Source: Blautia sp900556555 (lineage in GTDB: Bacteria; Bacillota; Clostridia; Lachnospirales; Lachnospiraceae). From it: a stretch of 64,000 bases of DNA. The position numbers and the translations under genes are program-made. Below the pieces are notes generated by a model. That model saw nothing but the letters and a program-made list of their open reading frames with translations. It did no database searches and was not told the DNA's origin. The DNA is taken from NCBI GenBank assembly GCA_964250615.1, contig CAXUGM010000012.1; one strand, 5' to 3'. Below, in pieces: positions 27,231 through 35,819 of this stretch (the stretch's first letter is position 1; every line of letters starts with the position of its first letter).

Positions 27231-28109
27231 ATGAAATTAAGGGCACTTGCAAAGATAAATCTGGGACTGGATGTTCTTGGCAGGCGGGCAGATGGATACC
27301 ATGAACTTCGTATGATTATGCAGACCATTAATATGTATGATCAGTTAGATATGGAAATCAGTGAGGAACCAGGAATCAAGATTACGACGAACCTTCCTTA
27401 TGTTCCGGTAAATGAAAATAATCTGGTATATAAAGCAGCAAAGATGCTGATGGATGAATTCCAGGTAAAAGAAGGATTAACAGTAGATTTGCAGAAGATG
27501 ATTCCGGTGGCAGCAGGTATGGCAGGCGGAAGTTCTGATGCAGCGGCAGCAATGATAGGTGTCAACAGGTTGTTCCAGTTAGGTCTGTCTGTGAAAGAAC
27601 TGATGGAAAGAGGAGTCAGAATCGGAGCCGATGTTCCGTATTGCCTTTTAAGGGGAACAGCTCTTGCAGAAGGAATCGGTGATAAACTTCGTGCACTGCC
27701 TGCCTGCCCGGACTGTTATGTTTTGATTGGAAAGCCGGGTATCAGTGTTTCAACAAAGTTTGTGTACGAAAATCTCAGGGCAAATGAATTGGAAGTTCAT
27801 CCGAGAATCGACGAGATGCTGGATGCACTTCAGTGGCATAATCTGTACAAGATGGCGGATTTGATGGAAAATGTATTAGAGACCGTTACGATTCCACGCT
27901 ATCCGATTATCGAAGAAATTAAGAATCATATGAAGGAACACGGTGCATTAAATGCACTTATGAGCGGCAGCGGTCCTACTGTGTTTGGATTATTTGACGA
28001 TAAAATGTTAGCAGAGCATGCATGCGAGGCATTGAAGGAAAGCAGGCTGGCAAAAACAGTATTTCTTACCACAGTATTTAACAATGGCGGAAGGAGGTAT
28101 CAGCGATGA
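27231..28109 (+). CDS. ispE: 4-diphosphocytidyl-2-C-methyl-D-erythritol kinase
   Basis: GHMP-family kinase of 292 residues in the non-mevalonate (MEP) isoprenoid pathway; it phosphorylates CDP-methylerythritol. Motif 1 is KINLGLDVLGRRADGYHE, the glycine-rich phosphate loop is PVAAGMAGGSSDAAAA, and the C-terminal motif is NALMSGSGPTVFGLF. The AGGAGG signal precedes ATG 27231. It overlaps the GntR gene by four bases (ATGA), so both are made from one message. Confidence 0.95.
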   Translation: MKLRALAKINLGLDVLGRRADGYHELRMIMQTINMYDQLDMEISEEPGIKITTNLPYVPVNENNLVYKAAKMLMDEFQVKEGLTVDLQKMIPVAAGMAGGSSDAAAAMIGVNRLFQLGLSVKELMERGVRIGADVPYCLLRGTALAEGIGDKLRALPACPDCYVLIGKPGISVSTKFVYENLRANELEVHPRIDEMLDALQWHNLYKMADLMENVLETVTIPRYPIIEEIKNHMKEHGALNALMSGSGPTVFGLFDDKMLAEHACEALKESRLAKTVFLTTVFNNGGRRYQR

Positions 28110-28771
28110 ATCTGGAGATGGAAATGGATGAATACCTGCCTTTACGTGATGTAGTGTTTAATACCCTGCGCAGGGCGATTTTAAAGGGTGAATTAAAACC
28201 AGGAGAACGTTTGATGGAGATTGCTCTGGCAGATAAGCTGGGAGTAAGCCGTACACCGATCCGCGAAGCAATCCGCAAGCTGGAACTGGAAGGCCTGGTG
28301 GTGATGGCACCAAGAAAAGGTGCAAAAGTTGCTTCTATTACAGAAAGAGACTTAAATGACGTGTTGGAAGTACGAAAGGGAATGGAAGTTCTGGCCATTT
28401 CTCTTGCATGCAAACGTATTACAGGAGAAGAACTGGAAAAGCTGGAATCTATAGAGCGGAGTTTCCAAAGCCTGATTGAGTCAGGGAACCTTACAGAACT
28501 GGCGGAGATGGATGTGAAATTCCACGACACGATTTATCAGGCAACAAATAATCAGAGGCTGGTACAGCTTTTAAACAATTTGAGAGAGCAGATGTACCGC
28601 TACCGCATGGAATATCTAAAGGATATCGCTGTACGAAGAACCTTAGCAGAAGAGCATAAAGCAATCTGTGAGGCTTTGCGAGGAAGAGACGAGAGCAAAG
28701 CACAGAATTATGTGAGTGTACACATTGATAATCAGCAAAAAGCAATTATTCGAAGCCTGAATCAGGAATAG
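28106..28771 (+). CDS. GntR family regulator, FadR/VanR type
   Basis: Regulator of 221 residues. The N-terminal winged helix is classic GntR (PLRDVVFNTLRRAILKGELKPGERL, then LADKLGVSRTPIREAIRKLELEGLV), and the C-terminal all-helical FCD domain has the metal/ligand-type pattern with DVKFHDTIYQATNNQRL. FCD proteins sense carboxylates or similar small molecules. It is coupled to ispE, but that pairing does not reveal the ligand. A good terminator follows. Confidence 0.9.
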   Translation: MNLEMEMDEYLPLRDVVFNTLRRAILKGELKPGERLMEIALADKLGVSRTPIREAIRKLELEGLVVMAPRKGAKVASITERDLNDVLEVRKGMEVLAISLACKRITGEELEKLESIERSFQSLIESGNLTELAEMDVKFHDTIYQATNNQRLVQLLNNLREQMYRYRMEYLKDIAVRRTLAEEHKAICEALRGRDESKAQNYVSVHIDNQQKAIIRSLNQE

Positions 28772-28804
28772 AATGGGAAAAATAAGAAATACTAGAAGAG
28801 AGGC

Positions 28805-28832
28805 AAAGGAGAGGCACCTGGCCTCTCTTTTT
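28805..28832 (+). terminator. Terminator after the GntR gene
   Basis: GAGAGGC/GCCTCTC arms around a five-base loop, extended by A/T pairs and followed by a T-tract. It separates the ispE operon from the germination operon. Confidence 0.85.
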
Positions 28833-28857
28833 CTATGAAAAAAAGGAGGGAAACAGC

Positions 28858-30351
28858 ATGAATTCTGATATTTCACCTCACATTGAGGAAAACGAAGCGT
28901 ATATAAGAAACAGGCTGAAAAACTGTGATGATTTCATTATCCGCCCCATGGTACTGGGGGAAGAGAAGAAAATCCGCTGTCTGGTAGTTTATATAGAAGT
29001 AGCTGTAAGCAATATGGTTCTGGAGGACTCTGTAATTGGAAAACTGGTGAATCATATGTGGGAAATGCCTGCGGATGAAATCCTGGAGTTTGTGCGTGAC
29101 AATGGGATGGGAATTTCAGATGTCCAGCCCATGGATTCCATGGATCAGGCATTTGCTTCCATGCTGGCAGGGAATGCCTTATTTTTCTTGGATGGATATA
29201 CCAGAGCAATCAAGGTTTCAAGTAAAGGATATCCTAATCTAAGTGTATCAGAAGCTACCAGAGAAAAGGTGTTGCGTGGCTCCAAAGAAGGATTTACAGA
29301 TGCGGTAAAAACCAATTCTGCATTGGTGCGGAAACGAATCAGAGATACCAGGTTAAAGGTGAAGCAGAAAACACTGGGAAAAAGAAGCCAGACACTGGTT
29401 CAACTCTTGTATATGGAAGATTTAGTTCACCCGGAGCTGTTAGAAGACATGGAAGAACGGCTGGATTCCTTTGTGATTGATGGCGTTTTAGATTCTGGTG
29501 TGATTGAGCAGCTTACAGAAAGCAATTGGCTTTCGCCCTTTCCTCAGTTTCAGACAACAGAGCGGCCGGATAAATGTGCGGCAGAAATTTTAAACGGCAG
29601 AATTCTCCTTTTGTGTGACCATTCGCCTGTAGGAATCCTATTCCCGGCTGTTTTCAATGATTTTCTGCAAGTGAGCGAAGATTCCTATAACCGGTTTGAA
29701 ATCGTATCTCTCCAGAGAATTATCCGTTATATGGCGGTGTGCTTTACACTGCTTTTTTCAGGAACGTATCTTGCAGTGACGAATTTTCACACCCAGGTAC
29801 TTCCCACAGCATTGATTCTGTCTTTTTCTGAGGCAAGACAGGGGGTGCCATTTCCTGGAATGCTGGAAATATTATTTATGGAACTTGCCTTTGAAACCAT
29901 CAGAGAGGCAGGCATACGGATGCCTGGGCCGTTAGGGGGAACCATTGGAATTGTTGGAGGTCTGATTGTTGGGCAGGCAGCAGTAGAAGCGAATCTGGTC
30001 AGCCCGATTGTGGTAGTGGTTGTGGCAATTACGGCTTTGTGTTCCCTTTCGATTCCAAGTGAAAGTTTTTCTGCTCCTTTCCGTCTGTTAAAGTTTGGAT
30101 TCATTTTGCTTGGGGGAAGTTTTGGGATTTTTGGAATCTTGCTTGGACTTTACCTTACCGTCAGTCATCTGGCAGGGCTGAAAAGCTTTGGAATTCCTTA
30201 TCTGTCTCCTTTTGCTGCCAAGACGGAAGCCGGATATTGCGGTGAAAGAGACAGTATCATCCGGATTCCATTCCGCTTCCTTACCAGGCGGCCGGTTTAT
30301 GCAAGAAAGGAACAGCAGATAAAATTGAGAAGCAAAGGAGGGGAACAATAA
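28858..30351 (+). CDS. Spore germination receptor subunit A (GerA/GerKA family)
   Basis: Membrane subunit of a nutrient germinant receptor, 497 residues. The N-terminal cytoplasmic domain (to about 265) starts after MNSDISPHIEENEAYI and carries the family pattern (CDDFIIRPM, VSSKGYPNLSV with multiple RxR). The C-terminal half has five or so membrane helices with the conserved GTYLAVTNFHTQVLPT, RQGVPFPGMLEILFMELAFETIREAGIRMPGPLGGTIGIVGGLIVG. It is the first gene of the ger operon and shares one base with the next gene. It should sit in the spore inner membrane. Confidence 0.93.
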   Translation: MNSDISPHIEENEAYIRNRLKNCDDFIIRPMVLGEEKKIRCLVVYIEVAVSNMVLEDSVIGKLVNHMWEMPADEILEFVRDNGMGISDVQPMDSMDQAFASMLAGNALFFLDGYTRAIKVSSKGYPNLSVSEATREKVLRGSKEGFTDAVKTNSALVRKRIRDTRLKVKQKTLGKRSQTLVQLLYMEDLVHPELLEDMEERLDSFVIDGVLDSGVIEQLTESNWLSPFPQFQTTERPDKCAAEILNGRILLLCDHSPVGILFPAVFNDFLQVSEDSYNRFEIVSLQRIIRYMAVCFTLLFSGTYLAVTNFHTQVLPTALILSFSEARQGVPFPGMLEILFMELAFETIREAGIRMPGPLGGTIGIVGGLIVGQAAVEANLVSPIVVVVVAITALCSLSIPSESFSAPFRLLKFGFILLGGSFGIFGILLGLYLTVSHLAGLKSFGIPYLSPFAAKTEAGYCGERDSIIRIPFRFLTRRPVYARKEQQIKLRSKGGEQ

Positions 30352-32021
30352 TGTATGCGGAAAATGCTCAGATTTCTCACCGGCAGCTTTACAGGCAGAT
30401 GGTAACAGGACTGATGGGGATTTTATTTCTGACGGTGCCAGTGATACCGGGATTGTCAGGCAGACAGGGGATTCTGGCTGTGCTTTCAGGGATAGTTGTT
30501 TACCTGATTCTATGCACATATTTTGTGAGAATCAAGACAGTTTTTCAGTATCCGGAAAAATATATGGGCAAAACGGCAGCACGTATTTTTATCTTGTTAT
30601 ATCTGTCCTGGCTCTGGCTGATGGGAGTGTATCTGCTCCTTATGATCACGAGGATTACTCAGCGTTTTCTGGTGGAGGGCAGCATGGCATGGGTGGTGAT
30701 TCTTCTGGCAGGAGGAGCTGCTTATCTGGGAAGCCACCAGGGGCTGGAGCGAAGAGCACGGATGGCGGAAGTCTGTTTTCCTGTCTTGATTTTTATTTTT
30801 GGCGGAATGTTTTTGCTTGGAATTCTGAGGATGAAACCCACATATTTACAGGAAATGGGAAGCCTTAGCCTAAAAGGGTTAGCATCCGGAATCTGGAAGA
30901 TGATATGCGTTTTTTTACCATTTGTATTTCTTCCGGTAACCCTTGGAAATGTGGAAAAACCAGGAGAAGCCAGGGCAAGCATGGGAGGGGGAATTACTCT
31001 GATTGCCGGTTTTCTGGCGGTTTCCCTTTTGCTTTTGCAGGGCAGTTTTGGTCTTGGAGGATATGAGCATAAGGAATATCCCCTAGTAGATTTCATGGCA
31101 GGGATTCAGATACCGGGAGATTTTCTGGAGCGGGTGGATGTGTTCTGGGTGGCAGCTGTACTATTTAGTGTTTTATTCAGCCTTGGCAGCGTATTTTTTT
31201 ATCAGCATGAACTTCTGCTGAGAATCAAACTGGAAAAAACAGCTTTTGTGTCTGCGGCTGGAATCCTTGTGGCAGCTATGTTCTGCCAGCACCAGAAGAT
31301 TTCAGTACAGTGGTTTATGCATATTACCGTAAAGTATTATGGCCCTGTTTTCGCAGTTCTTCTTATCTGGGCTGGAATTGCAGTGAGGAAGAAAAGAACC
31401 TGGAAAAAGGCGGGCGTTTTAGGAATTCTGCTAATCTTGCTGACATATCTGTCAGGATGTGGAGTTTCCCTGGAAAAGAGGATTTTTCCCCTTTCTATGA
31501 GTGCTGATTATGTGCAGGGAAATTATCGGATCATATACGGGATTCCAGAACTTACCAGTATGACAGGACAAAACAAGAAAGATACGGAGGAGAGCCAGCC
31601 CCAGGCTATTGTGTATGAAGGAAAAACACCGGAAGAAGCAGAGGAAAATTTTAATAGAAACCAGAAAAATTATCTGGATATGGGGCACATTAAAACACTG
31701 ATTCTGGGAGAAGGGATTTTAGAACAAAAAGATGCACTGGAAGGATTATTAGATGCATTGGAAAGAAAACCTTCTGTGGCAGGAAATATTTATGTCTTCG
31801 CCTGTCAGAATCCAGAGGAGCTTATGAAATTTGACGGGCAGGGAAAGGATTCTGTGGGGGACTTTTTGACGGGTATCCTGGAAAACAATTTGAGTGGAAA
31901 ACCAAAAGATGCAGTGACACTTCAGGATTTGTATAATGCATGGCACAGAAAAGAGCAAATCCCCAAACTGCCCATTGTGACTGTGGTGAATAACAAGCCT
32001 GAAATCCGTCAATACTCCTGA
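30351..32021 (+). CDS. GerB-type permease fused to N-terminal part of GerC
   Basis: A single 556-residue frame joins two receptor subunits. Residues 1 to about 350 form a GerAB/ArcD-like amino-acid-permease domain of about ten helices (start AQISHRQLYRQMVTGLMG). After a last helix at about 353-372 comes LSGCGVSLEKRIFPL, a lipobox-like cysteine plus the start of Ger(x)C proteins, and a GerC N-terminal domain (ADYVQGNYRIIYGIPEL, GHIKTLILGEGIL). The GerC C-terminal domain (usually another 150-200 residues) is absent: the frame ends at 32021, 28 bases before spoIIR. No separate gerC gene follows. The three normal subunits are thus reduced to two genes. Confidence 0.85.
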   Translation: MYAENAQISHRQLYRQMVTGLMGILFLTVPVIPGLSGRQGILAVLSGIVVYLILCTYFVRIKTVFQYPEKYMGKTAARIFILLYLSWLWLMGVYLLLMITRITQRFLVEGSMAWVVILLAGGAAYLGSHQGLERRARMAEVCFPVLIFIFGGMFLLGILRMKPTYLQEMGSLSLKGLASGIWKMICVFLPFVFLPVTLGNVEKPGEARASMGGGITLIAGFLAVSLLLLQGSFGLGGYEHKEYPLVDFMAGIQIPGDFLERVDVFWVAAVLFSVLFSLGSVFFYQHELLLRIKLEKTAFVSAAGILVAAMFCQHQKISVQWFMHITVKYYGPVFAVLLIWAGIAVRKKRTWKKAGVLGILLILLTYLSGCGVSLEKRIFPLSMSADYVQGNYRIIYGIPELTSMTGQNKKDTEESQPQAIVYEGKTPEEAEENFNRNQKNYLDMGHIKTLILGEGILEQKDALEGLLDALERKPSVAGNIYVFACQNPEELMKFDGQGKDSVGDFLTGILENNLSGKPKDAVTLQDLYNAWHRKEQIPKLPIVTVVNNKPEIRQYS

Positions 32022-32048
32022 TAAATTCTATCAGGAGGTACATAGAAA

Positions 32049-32720
32049 ATGAATAAGATATGGGAAAAAATTCAGAATAAAAGATTGATCCTGGCATCTG
32101 TTCTTATTGGGCTTGCAGGAACACTTTTTCTTACAGGACTTAATACCGTTCAGTTAAAAAGAGAAAACAGGGAAATCAAGGCAAGGCTTCAACGGGAAAT
32201 CCAGCAGGGGATTGCAGGAGAGGTTTTCCGCCTTCATGTGATTGCAAACAGTGACACAGAAGAAGACCAGAAATTAAAGCTAAAAATAAAAACAAGAATT
32301 GTAGAATATCTGGAAGAAATCCTGGGTAAAGACGCAGACTTAGAGGAGACGAAGGAAGCAGTACTCACCCATCTGGGAGAAATCGAAAGGGAAGCAGAAA
32401 AGCTGGTTCATGAGCAGGGATTTGATTATCCGGTAAAAGCAGTGGTAGAAAAAACATATTTTCCCAAGAAAAGCTACGGGGATTGTACATTTCCGGCAGG
32501 AGAATATGAAGCTTTAAATGTGAAAATCGGAGAGGCCAGAGGGCATAACTGGTGGTGTGTGCTGTATCCCAGCCTGTGTTTTATTGAGGATAGCTATGGA
32601 GTAGTGACAGAAGAGAAAAAGGAGGATTTAAAATCTGTTCTGACAACAGAGGAATTTCTGGAAATTTTAGAAAAACCAGAAGAAAAGAAAAGGATACGGT
32701 TTGGATTTCGCTGGTTTTAA
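32049..32720 (+). CDS. spoIIR: Stage II sporulation protein R
   Basis: Secreted forespore signal of 223 residues that triggers SpoIIGA to process pro-sigma E in the mother cell. An N-terminal signal anchor (about residues 13-32) is followed by the family core FRLHVIANSDTEEDQKLKLKIKTRIVEYL and, near the end, CTFPAGEYEALNVKIGEARGHNWWCVLYPSLCFIE. It follows the germination operon by 27 bases with AGGAGG upstream; whether it shares that transcript is unclear. Family recognition is strong. Confidence 0.93.
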   Translation: MNKIWEKIQNKRLILASVLIGLAGTLFLTGLNTVQLKRENREIKARLQREIQQGIAGEVFRLHVIANSDTEEDQKLKLKIKTRIVEYLEEILGKDADLEETKEAVLTHLGEIEREAEKLVHEQGFDYPVKAVVEKTYFPKKSYGDCTFPAGEYEALNVKIGEARGHNWWCVLYPSLCFIEDSYGVVTEEKKEDLKSVLTTEEFLEILEKPEEKKRIRFGFRWF

Positions 32721-32735
32721 TTTGTGGTTTTCAAC

Positions 32736-32764
32736 TTGCATTCTGAACGAGATAAGGGTACAAT
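32736..32764 (+). promoter_or_regulatory. Promoter of murI
   Basis: TTGCAT (32736-32741), 17-base spacer and TACAAT (32759-32764). The 14 bases GGTACAATGAGACA here are identical to those at the pab promoter. Confidence 0.65.
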
Positions 32765-32795
32765 GAGACATAAACGATAAATAAGAGGTTAGAAT

Positions 32796-33617
32796 ATGAA
32801 GCAGAGAAAAGATGCACCCATTGGTGTTTTTGACTCAGGAATAGGCGGGCTGACGGTTGCCAGAGAAATCATGCGTAATCTTCCACATGAAAGAATTGTA
32901 TATTTTGGAGATACAGCCAGAGTTCCCTATGGAAGTAAATCAAAAGAAACAGTTATCCGTTATTCCAGGCAGATTGTCCGTTTCCTTCAGACACAGGAAG
33001 TAAAGGCAATTGTAGTTGCCTGCAATACAGCCAGTGCCCTGGCATTGGAAACCATACAAAAAGAAATAGATATTCCGATTATTGGTGTAGTAAAACCGGG
33101 AGCAAAGGTAGCTGCACAGACAACAAGGAATAAAAAAATCGGTCTGATTGGTACAAGAGCAACGGTCAAATCCGATTTATACAAAACAACGATACAAAAA
33201 GAAGACCCTGAGATCGAGGTTATCGGCCAGGCATGTCCTTTGTTTGTTCCCCTGGTGGAAGAAGGATGGCTGAAAGATTCCGTGACTGTCGAAGTAGCAA
33301 AACGCTACCTGGAGCCACTTCTTAATCAGGATATTGATACTTTGATTCTGGGCTGTACTCATTATCCACTTCTCAGATCCATGCTGAAGGAGCTGGCAGG
33401 GGAGCAGGTGACTCTGGTAAATCCGGCTTACGAAACAGCCAAGGAGCTTGAGAGACTTTTAAAAAGAGAAAATCTGGAACACGAAGGAGAGGGTGAGGAA
33501 GAATTTCCATACCGTTTTTTTGTAAGTGATGAAGAAGAACATTTTCAGGAATTCGCCAATTCTATCCTGCCTTATGATGTGAAGATGACGAAGCAGATTA
33601 ATATAGAGGAGTTTTAA
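32796..33617 (+). CDS. murI: Glutamate racemase
   Basis: Makes D-glutamate for peptidoglycan. The 273-residue enzyme has IGVFDSGIGGLTVA at the start and the two catalytic cysteines: Cys76 in VVACNTAS and Cys187 in LILGCTHYPLL. The start has AGAGG upstream. It precedes the DUF1934 gene by three bases, so they are probably co-transcribed, a pairing I know from other Firmicutes. Confidence 0.95.
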   Translation: MKQRKDAPIGVFDSGIGGLTVAREIMRNLPHERIVYFGDTARVPYGSKSKETVIRYSRQIVRFLQTQEVKAIVVACNTASALALETIQKEIDIPIIGVVKPGAKVAAQTTRNKKIGLIGTRATVKSDLYKTTIQKEDPEIEVIGQACPLFVPLVEEGWLKDSVTVEVAKRYLEPLLNQDIDTLILGCTHYPLLRSMLKELAGEQVTLVNPAYETAKELERLLKRENLEHEGEGEEEFPYRFFVSDEEEHFQEFANSILPYDVKMTKQINIEEF

Positions 33618-33619
33618 TT

Positions 33620-34072
33620 ATGACAAAAGATGTGCTGATCACGATTAAAGGACTGCAAAGCCTTGGAGAAGCAGCAGATACAGAAGAAGTAGAATTAGTA
33701 GCAAAAGGCGATTATTATTTTAAAAATGGCCATCATTATATATTTTTCGAAGAAAGAGTAGAGGGATTCACAGAACCAACAAAGAACAGCATTAAAGTTT
33801 CTGCAAACAGTGTGGAGGTTAAGAAAAAAGGCTTGACCAATGTGCAGATGATTTTTGAAGAAAATAAGAAAAATCTTACTTATTATGCAACACCTTTTGG
33901 GAATCTTCAGATGGGAATTGCAGCTACAAAAATTGATGTAAAAGAACAGGAGAACAGCCTGGATCTTCTCATTGACTATGCACTGGAGATCAATGCAGAA
34001 CATGCAGCAGATTGTCAGATATCTGTGAATGTAAAAGAAAAAGATGCCGGGGAATTTTCTCTTGGCATGTAG
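33620..34072 (+). CDS. DUF1934 (YwiB-like) beta-barrel protein
   Basis: A 150-residue protein without signal or membrane helices. It carries the DUF1934 pattern: an initial ITIKGLQ strand, GDYYFKNGHHYIFFEE, IKVSANSVEVKKKG and the YYATPFGNLQMGI core, which relate it to calycin-like small barrels such as YwiB. The biochemical role is unknown. The three-base gap to murI indicates one operon. Confidence 0.82.
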   Translation: MTKDVLITIKGLQSLGEAADTEEVELVAKGDYYFKNGHHYIFFEERVEGFTEPTKNSIKVSANSVEVKKKGLTNVQMIFEENKKNLTYYATPFGNLQMGIAATKIDVKEQENSLDLLIDYALEINAEHAADCQISVNVKEKDAGEFSLGM

Positions 34073-34085
34073 AAGGAGTTGACAT

Positions 34086-35033
34086 ATGCTGATCGATATT
34101 TGTTTAGATGCATTGCTTGATACAGTAAAACTGGTTCCTTTTTTATTCCTTACTTATCTTGCCATGGAATATCTGGAACATAGAATGAAAGACACATCCA
34201 GGCAGGTTGTGAAAAAAGCAGGAAGATTCGGCCCTTTTATCGGAAGTGTTGTAGGAATGGTTCCACAGTGCGGCTTCTCAGCGGCTGCATCCGGGCTTTA
34301 TGCAGGCGGTGTAATTTCCGTGGGAACCCTGCTTGCGATTTTTCTTTCTACTTCAGATGAAATGCTGCCTATTTTTATTTCAGAATCTGTACCGGCAGCA
34401 GTAATCTGGAAAATACTGGCTTTGAAAGTAATCATAGGGGCTGTTACTGGGTTTTCCATTGATTTTGCATGGAAAAGAATAAAGGCAAAAAGACCGGATT
34501 TTGATATCCAAAGAGATAGAGAGCATCATCATGAACATGCTCATTTGGAGGAACATGGTCATCACCATCATCATGGGGAACACCATGAAAAAAGCATTCA
34601 TGATCTGTGTGAGAAAGACCATTGTGGCTGTGAAGGAGGCGGTATTTTTCGTTCTGCCTTGATACACACAGGCCAAATTGTACTCTTTCTCTTTTTGATT
34701 TCTCTTGCTATTGGCTTTTTTGTAGAAACAGTAGGAAGAGAACAGATTGCACATGTAATCGTAAATCAGCCTGTGCTGGGGATAATGTTAGCCGGGCTTG
34801 TAGGTATGATTCCAAACTGTGCAGCTTCTGTGATTATCACACAGTTATATTTAAGCGGAATCCTTGGAGTAGGACAGATGATGGCAGGGCTTCTGGCAGG
34901 AGCAGGAGTAGGGATTTTAGTTTTATTCCGTACCAACAAAGGTGCAAAAGAAAACCTGCTGATTGCAGGAACACTCTACGGAACTAGCGTAATATGGGGA
35001 ATCCTGATAGAACTTATGGGGATTGTCCTGTAA
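34086..35033 (+). CDS. ArsP_2-family (manganese/arsenic) permease with His-rich loop
   Basis: Membrane protein of 315 residues, of the family labelled putative manganese transporter or ArsP-like. Two repeat halves share an MVPQCG or MIPNCA motif (GSVVGMVPQCGFSAAASG near 54-70 and GLVGMIPNCAASV later), which is diagnostic for this group. Between them a cytoplasmic loop (about 147-182) holds more than a dozen histidines and three cysteines, likely binding metal. The substrate is therefore a metal ion or organoarsenical; I cannot choose. Starts 13 bases after DUF1934. Confidence 0.78.
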   Translation: MLIDICLDALLDTVKLVPFLFLTYLAMEYLEHRMKDTSRQVVKKAGRFGPFIGSVVGMVPQCGFSAAASGLYAGGVISVGTLLAIFLSTSDEMLPIFISESVPAAVIWKILALKVIIGAVTGFSIDFAWKRIKAKRPDFDIQRDREHHHEHAHLEEHGHHHHHGEHHEKSIHDLCEKDHCGCEGGGIFRSALIHTGQIVLFLFLISLAIGFFVETVGREQIAHVIVNQPVLGIMLAGLVGMIPNCAASVIITQLYLSGILGVGQMMAGLLAGAGVGILVLFRTNKGAKENLLIAGTLYGTSVIWGILIELMGIVL

Positions 35034-35063
35034 GATGAAATGACGAATGAGGAGGAAAATCAA

Positions 35064-35681
35064 ATGGGTTCAAAAATGAAAGAAAGACTGCATACGGGTG
35101 AGATTTATTATCCAAATGATGATGAGATTATGCAGGAACAATTTCAGTGCCAGGAAAAAATGTATGATTATAACAGTACCAGGCCTTCCGAGGGAGAGAA
35201 GCGGACAAAACTGTTACAGGAGATGTTTGCAGAAATAGGAGAAAACTGTTATATCGAGCCACCTCTCCGGGCAAACTGGGGTGGACACTTCGTGCATTTC
35301 GGAAAGAATATTTATGCTAATTTTAATCTGACCCTTGTGGATGATACGCATATCTATGTAGGAGATGCAACTATGTTTGGTCCAAATGTAACCATTGCTA
35401 CAGCAGGGCATCCGATTCTTCCGGAACTGAGAGAACAGGCATATCAATATAACATGCCTGTTCATATTGGAAGAAACTGCTGGCTGGGAGCTGGTGTTAT
35501 CGTAATGCCGGGTGTCACCATTGGCGATAACACGGTAATCGGGGCAGGAAGTGTCGTGACAAAAGATATCCCTGCTAATGTGGTAGCAGTAGGAAATCCT
35601 TGCAGAGTCATGCGGGAAATCGGAGAGCATGACAGAGAGTATTATTTTAGAAATCGTAAAATCGATTATGAGAATTTGTAA
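35064..35681 (+). CDS. Sugar O-acetyltransferase, maltose/galactoside type
   Basis: Left-handed beta-helix acetyltransferase of 205 residues. The N-terminal mac domain (MGSKMKERLHTGEIYYPNDDEIMQEQ) precedes hexapeptide repeats; the catalytic His lies in NVTIATAGHPILP. The conserved NCWLGAGVIVMPGVTIGDNTVIGAGSVVTKDIP segment is typical of maltose O-acetyltransferase. I chose ATG 35064 since AGGAGG sits eight bases before it; an ATG at 35040 lacks a signal. Transfers acetyl from acetyl-CoA to a sugar. Confidence 0.9.
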   Translation: MGSKMKERLHTGEIYYPNDDEIMQEQFQCQEKMYDYNSTRPSEGEKRTKLLQEMFAEIGENCYIEPPLRANWGGHFVHFGKNIYANFNLTLVDDTHIYVGDATMFGPNVTIATAGHPILPELREQAYQYNMPVHIGRNCWLGAGVIVMPGVTIGDNTVIGAGSVVTKDIPANVVAVGNPCRVMREIGEHDREYYFRNRKIDYENL

Positions 35682-35690
35682 TTTAGCCAA

Positions 35691-35725
35691 TGTTAAATCT
35701 CCGTAAAGTATGTTAAATCTCTGTA
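35691..35725. promoter_or_regulatory. Direct repeat resembling a phosphate-responsive site
   Basis: Two copies of TGTTAAATCTC(C/T)GTA start at 35691 and 35711, 20 bases apart. The minus-strand reading contains TTAACA, the core of Bacillus PhoP half-sites. It stands about 95 bases upstream of a Na/Pi transporter gene, so a phosphate-responsive regulator is plausible. Confidence 0.45.
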
Positions 35726-35819
35726 TAAATTATTGCAGGAACCTCTCATAAAAGGTATAAAGGTAATGTACGAATGAAAAATAAGTAAAACTTTAGTAAA
35801 CCAAATGGGAGGAAACAAC

